From an uncultured Alteromonadaceae bacterium (GTDB lineage Bacteria > Pseudomonadota > Gammaproteobacteria > Enterobacterales > Alteromonadaceae), in the NCBI GenBank assembly GCA_938085045.1, contig CALKGI010000034.1:1-32586 (forward strand): a stretch of 32,586 nt of DNA, given 5' to 3'. Below are positions 23,848 to 32,426 of this stretch, one piece after another. Numbering within the stretch: position 1 is the stretch's first letter; the number at the start of each line of letters is the position of its first letter. The notes beneath the pieces were generated by a model. It had not been told where the DNA came from. It did no database searches and saw only the letters and a program-made list of their open reading frames with translations. The position numbers and the translations under genes were made by a program.

Positions 23848-26028
23848 CTAGGTAGTGGTCTCACCGCAAACAGCAACATAAAAGTCCACATCGCGAAAAA
23901 CTTCAGACAGGACCAGTTCAGGGATATCTACCAATTTAACAGGGGTTGAGGTATCAACCAGCATCCCTAACTCGCAAGCTTTAACGTCACTTGCTCTGTC
24001 AGCATAAAAGCGTATTTGACTCGATTCAACGTGATGGTAAACGCCAGCGTCAGTTGTCTGCTGGCCAAACTCACCTACTCCAGCAACCAAGTACTCGGCA
24101 TAAATGCCCCATTTATCCAGTTTCAATTGCACCGATTCGCTCGGTGTATCCCACGCGCCTTGCAATTTATACAGCCACCCTCTTGCACTGGCCAAAGTAC
24201 TTAATTGATGCTGCTTGAGCAAATGGCCGGCAAAACGGTTAGAGTAATTGGCCGTTTGGCGTTCAGCATCACTTAAAAGATAGGTTTCTCGGTGCGCCTG
24301 CTTAAAGGGCTGAGTAATGGCCAAATTCTCAAGCTTATCGCACCACGCAACAACCTTCGCCTTGGTGGCATTTAGCGGGTGCCACAACGAAACCTCGACA
24401 TCTTCGCGTTCAAAATCAAACACCTCGCCATCAAGTTGAACCAATGCGTTATTATGCCAAATAACATCAAACGAGTTATCTCCAACCTTCAGCGTCCAAA
24501 TCAAACGCCGCGCTAAAAATCCGACCAGCGGGTGGTTAAGGTAATAATTACGCCATTGCGCAAAAGACCAACTTTTTTGCTTGAGGTAAAACCCCTCTAA
24601 TCGCTGTTTTTGTGCGGGCAACATTTTTTGAATGTCTTTGGTATTGCTTTTAAGTGTTTTGAGTTCATCAGCGGCGTTTTCTTTAACCCAAGCAGGCACT
24701 GATTTTTGCGCTTTGCCATCGGCTTGTAACCAAACAATGTCAACGTTGTTTTTGACGTTCACCGACAACTCAGCGACAAAATCGCCGATGGATTCACGGC
24801 AAAAACCCACATCAGTCAAACCATAAGCTGGAACCCCCATTTCAATGAGTTGCTCCCGAGTCATACCTTCTCGTATTGCTGACTTTTCTAGAGATTTATC
24901 GATGCTTTTAAGCGCTGCACGATAGGTTACCCTCACCTTTAACAACGCCAGTTGATTGACACCACTAATACCCTTAATTTCGCCAAGACCGTACACACAC
25001 GCATTACCCAGTTTTATTGCTCTAGGGCCAAGTCCCGGCACTTTTTTATAGCAAGATATCGCTAAATAACGAAGTGCTTTGGCGGTATCATCATCACCAC
25101 CTTCACTGATGATCCACACCAATCCACGCAATATATTCATGTGAACATCGATGATGAGGTGGTTAGGGTTAGGATCCCAATCTGGCCACGAAGCTATTGG
25201 CTTTGTTCTGGGTTTATCGACCAAAGGCAACCAAGATAATACCAATGATCTGATGTTTTTTAAGGTAAGAGATTCAACTAACACAGCGGCAGTAGCCAAC
25301 CATTTTGGCGATGGTTTTGCCGAAGTAGCCTCGTTGCAATGCTCCAGCAATGAAGTCCACAATGCCAAAGGTGCTGATTTGAGGCATTGCAGGTCTTTGA
25401 TGGCTTTATCTGACCAAGCTTCACCCGCTTGAATCGATAAATTGGAACCATCGCTTAATAGTTTTTCAACATTAATCAGTAAGGCGCGGTATTTTTTATG
25501 GCTTTGTCGAGCGTGTAGTTTTTCCTGAAGGTTGGTCAAAGAGTCAATCAGCGATGCGTCAAAAGCCTGTTGTTTTTTATAGTGCTCAGCCACCTTAATG
25601 ACCTTTGCAATAGGTGTCCAGACGATATCAAACAAGTCGGCGTCACGCTGAACCCAATCCAGCAAGGCTTGCAGTTCTACAGGTTGAAGTGGTAATTTTT
25701 TACCCATCAACTCAGTCGCAATAACCACCAGCATCTGCCTTTGCTTCCATAGGGCTTCGCCTTCATCGCTGCCACCCCATTTGGTATTTCCGGGCGTTTT
25801 TTCTCGCAGCACCTTAATCTGATCTTCAATCGGTAAAACTCGTTGTAAAATCAGCAGTACAATCAACCGCCACTTGGTTGGTGTCATTTTACGGATGGTA
25901 TCACCGGCACGACAATCTGATAATTTCCAAAAGTGCCAGTTGGCAATGGGCGTCATTTCAATGAGTAAATTATTCAGTGGCCCTTCAACCTCTGATAAGT
26001 CCACGTTCACAATTACTTGTTCTGTCAT
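23848..26028 (-). CDS. DUF4132 domain protein
   Basis: 726 residues, soluble, without signal peptide. The C-terminal third has the DUF4132 pattern: WCDKLENLAITQPFKQAHRE, LSDAERQTANYSNRFAGHLLKQHQ, LASARGWLYKLQG, and the end motif SEVFRDVDFYVAVCG. Related E. coli proteins are YehI and the MolR group, whose function is not established. The N-terminal 450 residues are mostly helical and may form HEAT-like repeats; no WGR domain is seen. Tryptophan content is high. A terminator-bearing gap of 128 bp separates it from the metalloprotease gene on the same strand, so it should have its own promoter, which I could not place with confidence. Confidence 0.85.
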   Translation of the reverse strand: MTEQVIVNVDLSEVEGPLNNLLIEMTPIANWHFWKLSDCRAGDTIRKMTPTKWRLIVLLILQRVLPIEDQIKVLREKTPGNTKWGGSDEGEALWKQRQMLVVIATELMGKKLPLQPVELQALLDWVQRDADLFDIVWTPIAKVIKVAEHYKKQQAFDASLIDSLTNLQEKLHARQSHKKYRALLINVEKLLSDGSNLSIQAGEAWSDKAIKDLQCLKSAPLALWTSLLEHCNEATSAKPSPKWLATAAVLVESLTLKNIRSLVLSWLPLVDKPRTKPIASWPDWDPNPNHLIIDVHMNILRGLVWIISEGGDDDTAKALRYLAISCYKKVPGLGPRAIKLGNACVYGLGEIKGISGVNQLALLKVRVTYRAALKSIDKSLEKSAIREGMTREQLIEMGVPAYGLTDVGFCRESIGDFVAELSVNVKNNVDIVWLQADGKAQKSVPAWVKENAADELKTLKSNTKDIQKMLPAQKQRLEGFYLKQKSWSFAQWRNYYLNHPLVGFLARRLIWTLKVGDNSFDVIWHNNALVQLDGEVFDFEREDVEVSLWHPLNATKAKVVAWCDKLENLAITQPFKQAHRETYLLSDAERQTANYSNRFAGHLLKQHQLSTLASARGWLYKLQGAWDTPSESVQLKLDKWGIYAEYLVAGVGEFGQQTTDAGVYHHVESSQIRFYADRASDVKACELGMLVDTSTPVKLVDIPELVLSEVFRDVDFYVAVCGETTT

Positions 26029-26079
26029 AAATTACTTAGTAAACCCAGCTTGTTGTATTGATTAAACCCCATTAAAACG

Positions 26080-26111
26080 AAAAAACCGCCTAAAGGATAT
26101 CCCTTAGGCGG
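26080..26111 (-). terminator. intrinsic terminator of the metalloprotease gene
   Basis: CCGCCTAAAGG (26086-26096), loop ATAT and CCCTTAGGCGG (26101-26111) form an 11-bp stem with one mismatch. Six T follow on the minus strand (A at 26080-26085). It ends transcription of the gene at 26157-27113. Confidence 0.9.
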
Positions 26112-26156
26112 CTTTTAAAGACTTGAAACTAAATCTTTACTATCAACGTTCTTTTA

Positions 26157-27113
26157 TTATAAAGAAGGCTTATAAGTGTCAACCATGTTGTGCATACGGT
26201 CAGTTTGACCAGTAGTGAACTGGTTCATACATGAATCATCAGTGTAATCCATGAAGTTCAAGATTGGGTCAGCACCGCCGCCTGAACAAGTATCGCGACC
26301 TGTAGGACAACCGTAAGCTGCGCTTGATTCAGCTGGAGTATCAGCTACTGAATCGCCAGGTGCATTACAACCACCTTGGAAAGTATGGTAAAGACCTAAG
26401 TAATGGCCAACTTCGTGAGTACCAGTGTCACCCAAGTTGTAAGGTGCAGCTGAACCGCCTGGCAATGACTCATCTAACAATACAACACCGTGCATGTTGC
26501 TTGTTTCAGGATATGAATCAGGGAAGCGAGCGTAGCCCAAGATGCCGCCTGAAGGTGAACAAGTATAGATGTTCAGGTTGTGAGCTGGATCAACGGCCAA
26601 TGCGTTTTTCATTTTTGACTCAGTACCTGAAGAGTAACAACGGCTGTAGTAACCATTGTTTTTAGTTCTTGTGATGCCGCCTAGAGTGAACGAGAAACCT
26701 GTTCCTGCGAAAGCGCTGTTAAGAACGTCCATTTGATCCATAATCATTGAATCAGGAATGTTACCTTGAATGCCATTTTTTCTTGATTCAGAGTAAACAA
26801 CGTGGAATTGAACAGAGATGCTGTTAGCAGCAACGCCAGCTAAAGCAGAAGTTACAGGGTTAATGCCATTCTTTTCTTGATGAGCTCTGATGTTTCTTTC
26901 GATTTTCATTTTACGAATATCAGTAATATGTTCTTCTGCACAACGCTTACCACGATGCATATGGCCTTCGCTATCCAAGAAGTGGATGTCTTGCTCTAGG
27001 CCAGAGAAATCTTTGTTAGCTTCAAAAGCTTCAAGGCCAGTTTTGGCACTAGCACCCAATGTTAAAGAACCTAAAACTAAAGCTGTAGCGAGCTTGGTCA
27101 TATTGAATTTCAT
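26157..27113 (-). CDS. secreted M43-family (pappalysin/cytophagalysin-type) zinc metalloprotease
   Basis: 318 residues. A signal peptide of about 23 residues (KLATALVLGSLTLGASA) shows export. The metzincin zinc site HEVGHYLGLYH (233-243) is complete, with catalytic E234 and the third ligand H243. The Met-turn is NFMDY (286-290). SVQFHVVY (100-107) is the usual first strand of the M43 fold. Seven cysteines in the mature part suggest disulfides. It has only the catalytic core, with no secretion-sorting or PKD domain, so it is probably a small extracellular or periplasmic protease supplying peptides. GGTAGGA before the ATG is a good ribosome binding site. Codon choice (AAC, CGT, GGT, CTG avoided) looks like that of a well-expressed gene. 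It has its own promoter and terminator. Confidence 0.93.
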   Translation of the reverse strand: MKFNMTKLATALVLGSLTLGASAKTGLEAFEANKDFSGLEQDIHFLDSEGHMHRGKRCAEEHITDIRKMKIERNIRAHQEKNGINPVTSALAGVAANSISVQFHVVYSESRKNGIQGNIPDSMIMDQMDVLNSAFAGTGFSFTLGGITRTKNNGYYSRCYSSGTESKMKNALAVDPAHNLNIYTCSPSGGILGYARFPDSYPETSNMHGVVLLDESLPGGSAAPYNLGDTGTHEVGHYLGLYHTFQGGCNAPGDSVADTPAESSAAYGCPTGRDTCSGGGADPILNFMDYTDDSCMNQFTTGQTDRMHNMVDTYKPSL

Positions 27114-27229
27114 TACTTGTTCCTACCTTTTAATTGACTTGTGAGATGGCTTGTTTTGTTTATTATTTTAATGCTTATTATTGTTATTATTTTGTTAAGT
27201 TTGTTTCCGGTTTCCCCGAAAGCAAGTGC

Positions 27230-27258
27230 ATCCTATCATTGTTAATTTATTGTTGCAA
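27230..27258 (-). promoter_or_regulatory. candidate promoter of the M43 protease gene
   Basis: On the minus strand TTGCAA (27258-27253), 17 bp, then TAGGAT (27235-27230). The leader is about 110 bases and very rich in A and T (mostly AATAAT-type sequence), likely unstructured. The rest of the 333-bp gap 27114-27446 holds only the terminator at 27363-27397. Confidence 0.5.
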
Positions 27259-27362
27259 GTGGTTACAAAAAACAAATTAATCGCTCATTCCTGTTACATT
27301 TAAACCTATTGATGGCGATTAAGTTATTGATAATAATATATTTTGGTGTTTCTCAGGAACAT

Positions 27363-27397
27363 AAAAAAGGCCATGTGATTGCTCACATGGCCTTTTT
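27363..27397. terminator. bidirectional intrinsic terminator
   Basis: GGCCATGTG (27369-27377), loop ATTGCT and CACATGGCC (27384-27392) pair perfectly, flanked by A6 and T5. It serves the amidohydrolase gene, which ends at 27447 on the minus strand, and would also stop RNA from the other side. Confidence 0.92.
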
Positions 27398-27446
27398 ATT
27401 TGTTAAAAAAAGTTATTTTTTTAACATTATTACTTGTTACATCCCA

Positions 27447-30400
27447 TTAATGTTTCCAATGAAAGGTATGTGCCTTCTCTTCCATATACTTAGCCGTTGA
27501 AGGGTGCATATTGGTCACATTGCTATTTTCAAAGAAGAACTTGTCGCGCTTGTTATCGTAGTTGCCCACTTCGTTCATGGTTTTAGCATCATAGATACGA
27601 CCATTGATAACGGTATAAGCGACTTTTTCTGACAAACGGATGTCTTTAGTAGGGTCGCCATCGATAATAGCCAAGTCAGCTAATTTGCCAGTTTCGATAG
27701 AACCGATGTCTTTGTCCATACCCAGATAATGCGCACCATCGATGGTACCGCCACGAATCGCTTCCCAGCCACTGAAACCACCTTGACCCATGCTCCACAA
27801 TTCCCAGTGAGCAGCCAAACCTTCACGTTGACCGTGCGCGCCGATATTGACCTTTACACCCGCATCACGCAGCTTCTTGGCATTTTCGGCCACATTAATG
27901 TGGTTGTAGTGGCTTATCGGTGCTTTGTTGCGATGAGTGGCTGTAGGCTCAACTACATACTTAGGCACAAAGCTCATCAGTCGTTCGTTTTTCCATACGT
28001 CATCATGCTGATACCAATACGATTCGCCAGACAAACCGCCATAAGCCACCACAAACGTCGGCGTATAACCAGAGTCAGTTTGCCCCCACAGTTGTACAAC
28101 ATCAGAATAAACGTCTTTGATTGGCAAGGCGTGTTCTACCCCGGTGTGACCATCGACAACCATGTTCATGTTGTGTTGGAACTTAGCACCACCTTCTGGC
28201 ACTACCATCATTTCAAGCTCACGTGCTGCGCTGAGCACTTGCTGACGGGTTTCACGTCTTGGATGATTGTAACTCTTAACCGAGATAGCCCCAGAGTCTT
28301 TCAAGCGCTTCACATGGAACGTAGCGTCTTCGAGGTTATCAATATTGGCTTTGTAACCAGCAGCGTGGGCAGCGTACAAAATACGCCCAACAGAGAAAAT
28401 TCTCGGCGATACCGTTTGACCAGCTCTGGCCATTTCAGCCATAGAGAACACTTCACTGGTATCGTTAGATGGGTCATGAATCGTTGTGACACCAAACGAC
28501 AGATTAGAATATTGATTCCAGTTCTGTTGTGGCTGCATACCACGACTGGCATAACTGCCATGAGCATGAACGTCGACCAAACCCGGTATTACAGTCTTGC
28601 CCGAGATATCAATTTGCTTGGCTTTACGCGGAATATCAATCTGGCCACGTTTGCCAACCGCTTTAATGCGGTTGTTTTCAATCAGTACCACACCGTCTTC
28701 AATAACTTCTTGTTCGTTATCAGCATTACGCATGGTCACGACACGTCCGCCTACCAAGGCCAGTAAACCTTCAGGTTTATCGGCTTTTTTGTCAAAGCCA
28801 ACATTAATACCTTTAGCCACTTCTTCAGGCATTTCTTCTGGTGCGTCATTTAAGAACGCAAATGTATCGGTTAAAGAACGACGATACAAAGTTGGACCAA
28901 ATGCCCAAGTCAGCTCTGAGCTGTCAGCACGCCAATTCAAGTAATCACCGGATAGCTTAGATACTTTCTTAACTGGGAAGCTTTTGGTGCCTTTACCAAT
29001 TGATAAGGTTTTGCCAGTTAAAACAAGCGGTGCCACGTAAGTGTTGAAGTCTTGGATAAACGCAACCCACTTGCCATTAGGCGAGACTTTAAAGTCAGTG
29101 ATGTAATCGCCTTTTAGGTGCGTTCTTTCATCTTTGCCATTTAGGTTGGTACTTTTAAGCTGCAATTCGTTTTCTTTGCCATAACCGTAAAAATACACTC
29201 GGCTAGTGTTATCGGCAAAATGGGCATTGTTGCCGCTTTTGGTGATCCGGCGGACATTGCCCCCTTTAGTGTCAGCAATATAAATGCCCGGATTCAACGA
29301 CCAATCACCCGAGAGTAAGAAACCACCGGTGGTTTTTTTGAATAACACTTTTTTACCATCTGGTGAGAACGATGGTTCTATATAGTGGCCTTTTTGCTTA
29401 GTCACTGTTTTACTGCGACCGTTGCGCAATTGTGCAACCTTCACACTACCTAGGTCTTTGTCGTCCCAAGTGGTGTAAACCACGCTTTTGCCATCACGAG
29501 AAAAACTAGGGTAATACTCAAAATGGTCGTTTTGTTTGGTCAAGCGCTTAACTTTACCTGATTTGATCGTGCGAACGTAAATGTGGCCAAGCGCCTGAAA
29601 CAAGGCAGTTTTGCCATCAGGGGAGATTTGCGTCCAGCGCGCCATTTTGACTTTAAAGGTGTCAGGTGCCACATCTACAGCAAAACGCAGTGCTGGGGTA
29701 ATTTGCTTTTCGGCTTTTACATGCACCGGAATATTGGTGACTTTGGTTGAGTTAACATCAACGCTGTGGAATTTACCGCCTGCCCAAAAGACGATTCTTT
29801 TGTCATCTGGTGTCCACGAATATGCGGCAGTATTGCCATGCTCACCGTTTGTTTCTTGTAGGTCGCGGTCTAGCCCCAAATAAACTTCGGTTTCGATACC
29901 GGATTTAAGGTTTTTGATATACAAGGCACTTTGCGTGTCTACGCGTTTAACAAAAGCCAAATATTTGCCATTGTTGCTGGGCATTGGGCGGATTGCGCCA
30001 CCAGCGCCTCTGATCACGGTTTCTTCTTCACCTTTAAGTAAATCCCAACGACGCACTTGAAAAACCGAACCAACTGCGTTTTTGTTGTATTCCCAGCGCG
30101 TGCCGCCAGTACCGTCTAATGAATAATAAACATAACGACCATCAGCTGAATAAGCAGGCTCTGCAACGTTTTTCTGAGATGTTTTACCGTGCAAACGTTC
30201 GCGAACTTCAACCCCTTTGCCACCAGATTTGTGATACATCCAGATAGAACCCGCTGCAATTGAACGGCCAGTCATGTGACCTTGCTTACCAAGAATATAG
30301 TTGCCGTCTGGGCTCCAGTAAGGGTTGTGAACAATGTGATGCTTTTCTTTACTGACCTGTTTTAAATCAGTGCCATCAGCGTTCATAGTCCAAATATTAT

Positions 30401-30797
30401 CGCCACCTTTACGGTCAGAGATAAAGGCGATGGTTTTGCCGTCTGGGCTATATTGTGGTTCAGAGTTCCACGCCATGTCGCTGGTCAAAGCTTTGGCTTC
30501 GCCGCCACTTATTGGCATGGTGTACAGGTCGCCCAGCATATCAAACACTATGGTTTTACCGTCTTTGCTAACATCTAGGTTTGACCAAGTGGTTTCAGTG
30601 GTATCTATGGTGATAGATTTACGCTCACCCGGTGGATTGAGAACATCCCACTCAGGTTTTTTGTCTTCTTTAGTTTCTTTGGTGCTCTTTACCTGCGCTT
30701 TGGCTTTAGTCTCATCGGCCAATAGTGGCATTGAGACACTGGCGGTAAATAACCCGACAGCCACTGCAAGGGCGAGTTTGCTTTGATTAAATGACAT
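27447..30797 (-). CDS. periplasmic PD40-propeller amidohydrolase
   Basis: 1,116 residues with a signal peptide (LALAVAVGLFTASVSMPLLA). Residues about 60-650 hold TolB/PD40-type repeats (for example SPDGKTIAFISDRKGGDNIW, SPDGNYILG, SPDGKKVLFKK) forming one or two beta propellers. Residues about 690-1090 form an amidohydrolase of the imidazolonepropionase-related group: VIPGLVDVHAHGSY with metal ligands H744 and H746, GVTTIHDPS, a later NIGAHGQREGL, and the closing SIETGKLADLAIIDGDP. The fold is known for hydrolysis of C-N bonds in cyclic amides and dipeptides; the propeller may gate or bind peptides. Similar fusions are common in Alteromonadales and in other peptide-eating marine bacteria. ACAGGT before the ATG is a fair ribosome binding site. 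It lies upstream of a secreted protease gene, which fits peptide use. Confidence 0.9.
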   Translation of the reverse strand: MSFNQSKLALAVAVGLFTASVSMPLLADETKAKAQVKSTKETKEDKKPEWDVLNPPGERKSITIDTTETTWSNLDVSKDGKTIVFDMLGDLYTMPISGGEAKALTSDMAWNSEPQYSPDGKTIAFISDRKGGDNIWTMNADGTDLKQVSKEKHHIVHNPYWSPDGNYILGKQGHMTGRSIAAGSIWMYHKSGGKGVEVRERLHGKTSQKNVAEPAYSADGRYVYYSLDGTGGTRWEYNKNAVGSVFQVRRWDLLKGEEETVIRGAGGAIRPMPSNNGKYLAFVKRVDTQSALYIKNLKSGIETEVYLGLDRDLQETNGEHGNTAAYSWTPDDKRIVFWAGGKFHSVDVNSTKVTNIPVHVKAEKQITPALRFAVDVAPDTFKVKMARWTQISPDGKTALFQALGHIYVRTIKSGKVKRLTKQNDHFEYYPSFSRDGKSVVYTTWDDKDLGSVKVAQLRNGRSKTVTKQKGHYIEPSFSPDGKKVLFKKTTGGFLLSGDWSLNPGIYIADTKGGNVRRITKSGNNAHFADNTSRVYFYGYGKENELQLKSTNLNGKDERTHLKGDYITDFKVSPNGKWVAFIQDFNTYVAPLVLTGKTLSIGKGTKSFPVKKVSKLSGDYLNWRADSSELTWAFGPTLYRRSLTDTFAFLNDAPEEMPEEVAKGINVGFDKKADKPEGLLALVGGRVVTMRNADNEQEVIEDGVVLIENNRIKAVGKRGQIDIPRKAKQIDISGKTVIPGLVDVHAHGSYASRGMQPQQNWNQYSNLSFGVTTIHDPSNDTSEVFSMAEMARAGQTVSPRIFSVGRILYAAHAAGYKANIDNLEDATFHVKRLKDSGAISVKSYNHPRRETRQQVLSAARELEMMVVPEGGAKFQHNMNMVVDGHTGVEHALPIKDVYSDVVQLWGQTDSGYTPTFVVAYGGLSGESYWYQHDDVWKNERLMSFVPKYVVEPTATHRNKAPISHYNHINVAENAKKLRDAGVKVNIGAHGQREGLAAHWELWSMGQGGFSGWEAIRGGTIDGAHYLGMDKDIGSIETGKLADLAIIDGDPTKDIRLSEKVAYTVINGRIYDAKTMNEVGNYDNKRDKFFFENSNVTNMHPSTAKYMEEKAHTFHWKH

Positions 30798-30839
30798 GGC
30801 GTACCTGTAATTTGTTATAATGGAGAATGGTTGGACATT

Positions 30840-30868
30840 TTTATGCCAAATTAAAGCATGAGTGTCCA
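30840..30868 (-). promoter_or_regulatory. candidate promoter of the amidohydrolase gene
   Basis: On the minus strand TGGACA (30868-30863), 17 bp, then CATAAA (30845-30840). The leader is about 35 bases. The match is moderate; TATAAC at 30815-30820 is another possible -10. Confidence 0.35.
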
Positions 30869-30938
30869 GTTATGTATTGTAACTTTGTTTGTCTTGGAAC
30901 CTCTGGGTTAGGCGTTAAGCGAAGCAAGTCTTAAGCTA

Positions 30939-31481
30939 TCAAACAGGATATAAAACCTCAGGCACTATGGTCACAGAAGTTTGTCCATCGGTCAGCCATA
31001 CCTCGCCGTCATCAATGGTGCATTGCAGTTCCATGGTGCGTTGCACCAGTTGCGCCATTTCGCCAACGCTGTCTTGATTGAGATTTATCACGCCCAAGTT
31101 ATTGGCACGATTGAGTTTAGTTTGATTCTTCTGCCACCAAATATCCGCAGCACCACCACCGTAGGTGTACACTTTAACCGCTTTAGCACGGCCCGATGCC
31201 TTGCGAACACGTTTTTCGTCGGGTAAACCCAGCTCAATCCACAAGTCAATTTCACCCGCTAAGTTAACCTGCCAAATATCCGGTTCTTCGTCGCTCGACA
31301 AACCTTTAGTCATTTGCAGGTGTTCATGTGCGTTAAGAATAAACACCAACAGGCGCACCATCATTCGCTCATCAGTTTCAGATGGGTGTTTGGCAATCGT
31401 AAGGTTAATCGGTTCGTAATAATGACGTTCTAAATCGGTTACTTGAACTTGAGCTTTATAAATGGTTGCTTTAATAGCCAT
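30939..31481 (-). CDS. yaeQ: YaeQ family protein
   Basis: 180 residues (E. coli YaeQ: 181). The start is placed at ATG 31481, giving MAIKATIYKAQVQVTDLERHYY as in E. coli; the upstream ATG at 31514 lies inside a terminator-like palindrome and adds unrelated residues. Conserved blocks are LTIAKHPSETDERMMVRLL, DEPDIWQ, IDLWIELGLPDEKRVRKASG, AADIWWQKNQTK and TMELQCTIDDGEVWLTD. Structures of the family show a variant PD-(D/E)xK nuclease-like fold, with D/E residues in the IDLWIELG strand; no activity or pathway is established. It is encoded downstream of DUF3334 on the same strand, but a hairpin with a T run lies between them. Confidence 0.95.
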   Translation of the reverse strand: MAIKATIYKAQVQVTDLERHYYEPINLTIAKHPSETDERMMVRLLVFILNAHEHLQMTKGLSSDEEPDIWQVNLAGEIDLWIELGLPDEKRVRKASGRAKAVKVYTYGGGAADIWWQKNQTKLNRANNLGVINLNQDSVGEMAQLVQRTMELQCTIDDGEVWLTDGQTSVTIVPEVLYPV

Positions 31482-31514
31482 GGGATATGTCGCAGTGAAT
31501 AGGGGAATGGGCAT

Positions 31515-31542
31515 AAAAATAGCAGCTAATTAGCTGCTATTT
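31515..31542 (-). terminator. palindromic terminator between DUF3334 gene and yaeQ
   Basis: AAATAGCAGCTA (31517-31528) and its inverse to 31542 form a perfect 26-bp palindrome. On the minus strand five T end it (31519-31515). It lies 30 bp after the DUF3334 stop and 34 bp before the yaeQ start, so yaeQ depends on read-through or on a promoter hidden in this short space. Confidence 0.65.
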
Positions 31543-31572
31543 AATTAATTTTTTAGTTGGTTTGCGTAAAAA

Positions 31573-32250
31573 TTACAAACCTAATTCGCGTAAGAAGTCA
31601 TCATCGACATCATCTTCTGGCGGGGCTTCTTTTACTATAGGTTTGGCATCTTTAACACCATCGATAATTTCATCAGGATCTAAATCAGCCTGAGGTTCAA
31701 ACTCTTTGAGGGTCATAAACTCAGTTTTATCTATTGCCAATTCAAGATAAAAAATATGATGTTTTTCAGTGAAGAATGACACCCTACGAGTTTGTGCTCG
31801 GTCGAGCTGAGTATCAATCGAGATATTAACCTGCTTGTTGATGGTCAACATTTTAGGTTGGTTTTGATTGATGGAAGTCTGCAATTCTTTACCAATTTTT
31901 CCAGTAAAATCACCCAGAATTTGGTTCATCAATTCGCCCATGACATTGCTAACTTCGTCAGAGGTATGTTGAGTGGCCAATTCCGACTTTGGAATGCCCA
32001 TGTTGGTCATGTAATTTTGATATAGCTCGATGGCAGATTTATCTGAAAAATTCATCACCACCAAACCAGAAAAACCGCCATCAAACAACACAAAGCAACC
32101 AATGTCTGGACGCAGACTGGTTTTGTGAATTTTTTGAATCATGGGAGAAAAGGAGATGTCACATCCCGTTGCACTACCTAGTACATTACAAACAGAGTTA
32201 CAGAGCTTTAACAAGATGTCTTCTGTTGTAACGATTTTCATTTTTTTCAT
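31573..32250 (-). CDS. DUF3334 family protein with CheX-like fold
   Basis: 225 residues. It matches DUF3334 proteins of Shewanella and Vibrio: KIVTTEDILLKLCNSV at the start, RPDIGCFVLFDGGFSGLVVMNF, QHTSDEVSNVMGELMNQILGDF, and KTEFMTLKEFE. The segment E106-L-M-N109 in GELMNQ corresponds to the ExxN motif of CheC/CheX-type phosphatases, so the protein may act on a phosphorylated chemotaxis or signalling regulator; this is inference. The last 45 residues are acidic and end in DDDFLRELGL, which resembles a short protein-docking tail. There is no good ribosome binding site before ATG 32250. Upstream DNA has a direct repeat (AGTCTAGC, twice). Confidence 0.85.
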   Translation of the reverse strand: MKKMKIVTTEDILLKLCNSVCNVLGSATGCDISFSPMIQKIHKTSLRPDIGCFVLFDGGFSGLVVMNFSDKSAIELYQNYMTNMGIPKSELATQHTSDEVSNVMGELMNQILGDFTGKIGKELQTSINQNQPKMLTINKQVNISIDTQLDRAQTRRVSFFTEKHHIFYLELAIDKTEFMTLKEFEPQADLDPDEIIDGVKDAKPIVKEAPPEDDVDDDFLRELGL

Positions 32251-32298
32251 AAGAGGATTTACTCGTGAATGGGTGCTAAATCTATTGTTTTCATGACT

Positions 32299-32328
32299 AG
32301 TCTAGCGGTTACACACTAAAAGTCTAGC
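32299..32328. repeat. two AGTCTAGC direct repeats, 22 bp apart
   Basis: AGTCTAGC occurs at 32299-32306 and 32321-32328, about 50-80 bp upstream of the DUF3334 gene. The spacing is close to two helical turns and could mark an operator. Apart from this and the element at 32427, the 336-bp stretch to the window end shows nothing else. Confidence 0.35.
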
Positions 32329-32426
32329 CTAGAGCTTAGCTATATGAACAATATCAATAAAATAGGCGAAGTTATCGCTAGCAAATCGTCTAAAAGTATT
32401 CATCAAAATCATTGAAATTATATTTA

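Noticed and set aside
23701-23949. 82-codon open frame overlapping the small gene at 23616
   Set aside because: It crosses the terminator at 23788-23814 and lacks a ribosome binding site; it is a shadow frame.
27729-28766. 345-codon open frame on the plus strand opposite the amidohydrolase gene
   Set aside because: It is antisense to a well-conserved gene, has a biased composition expected from the reverse complement and no recognisable domain.
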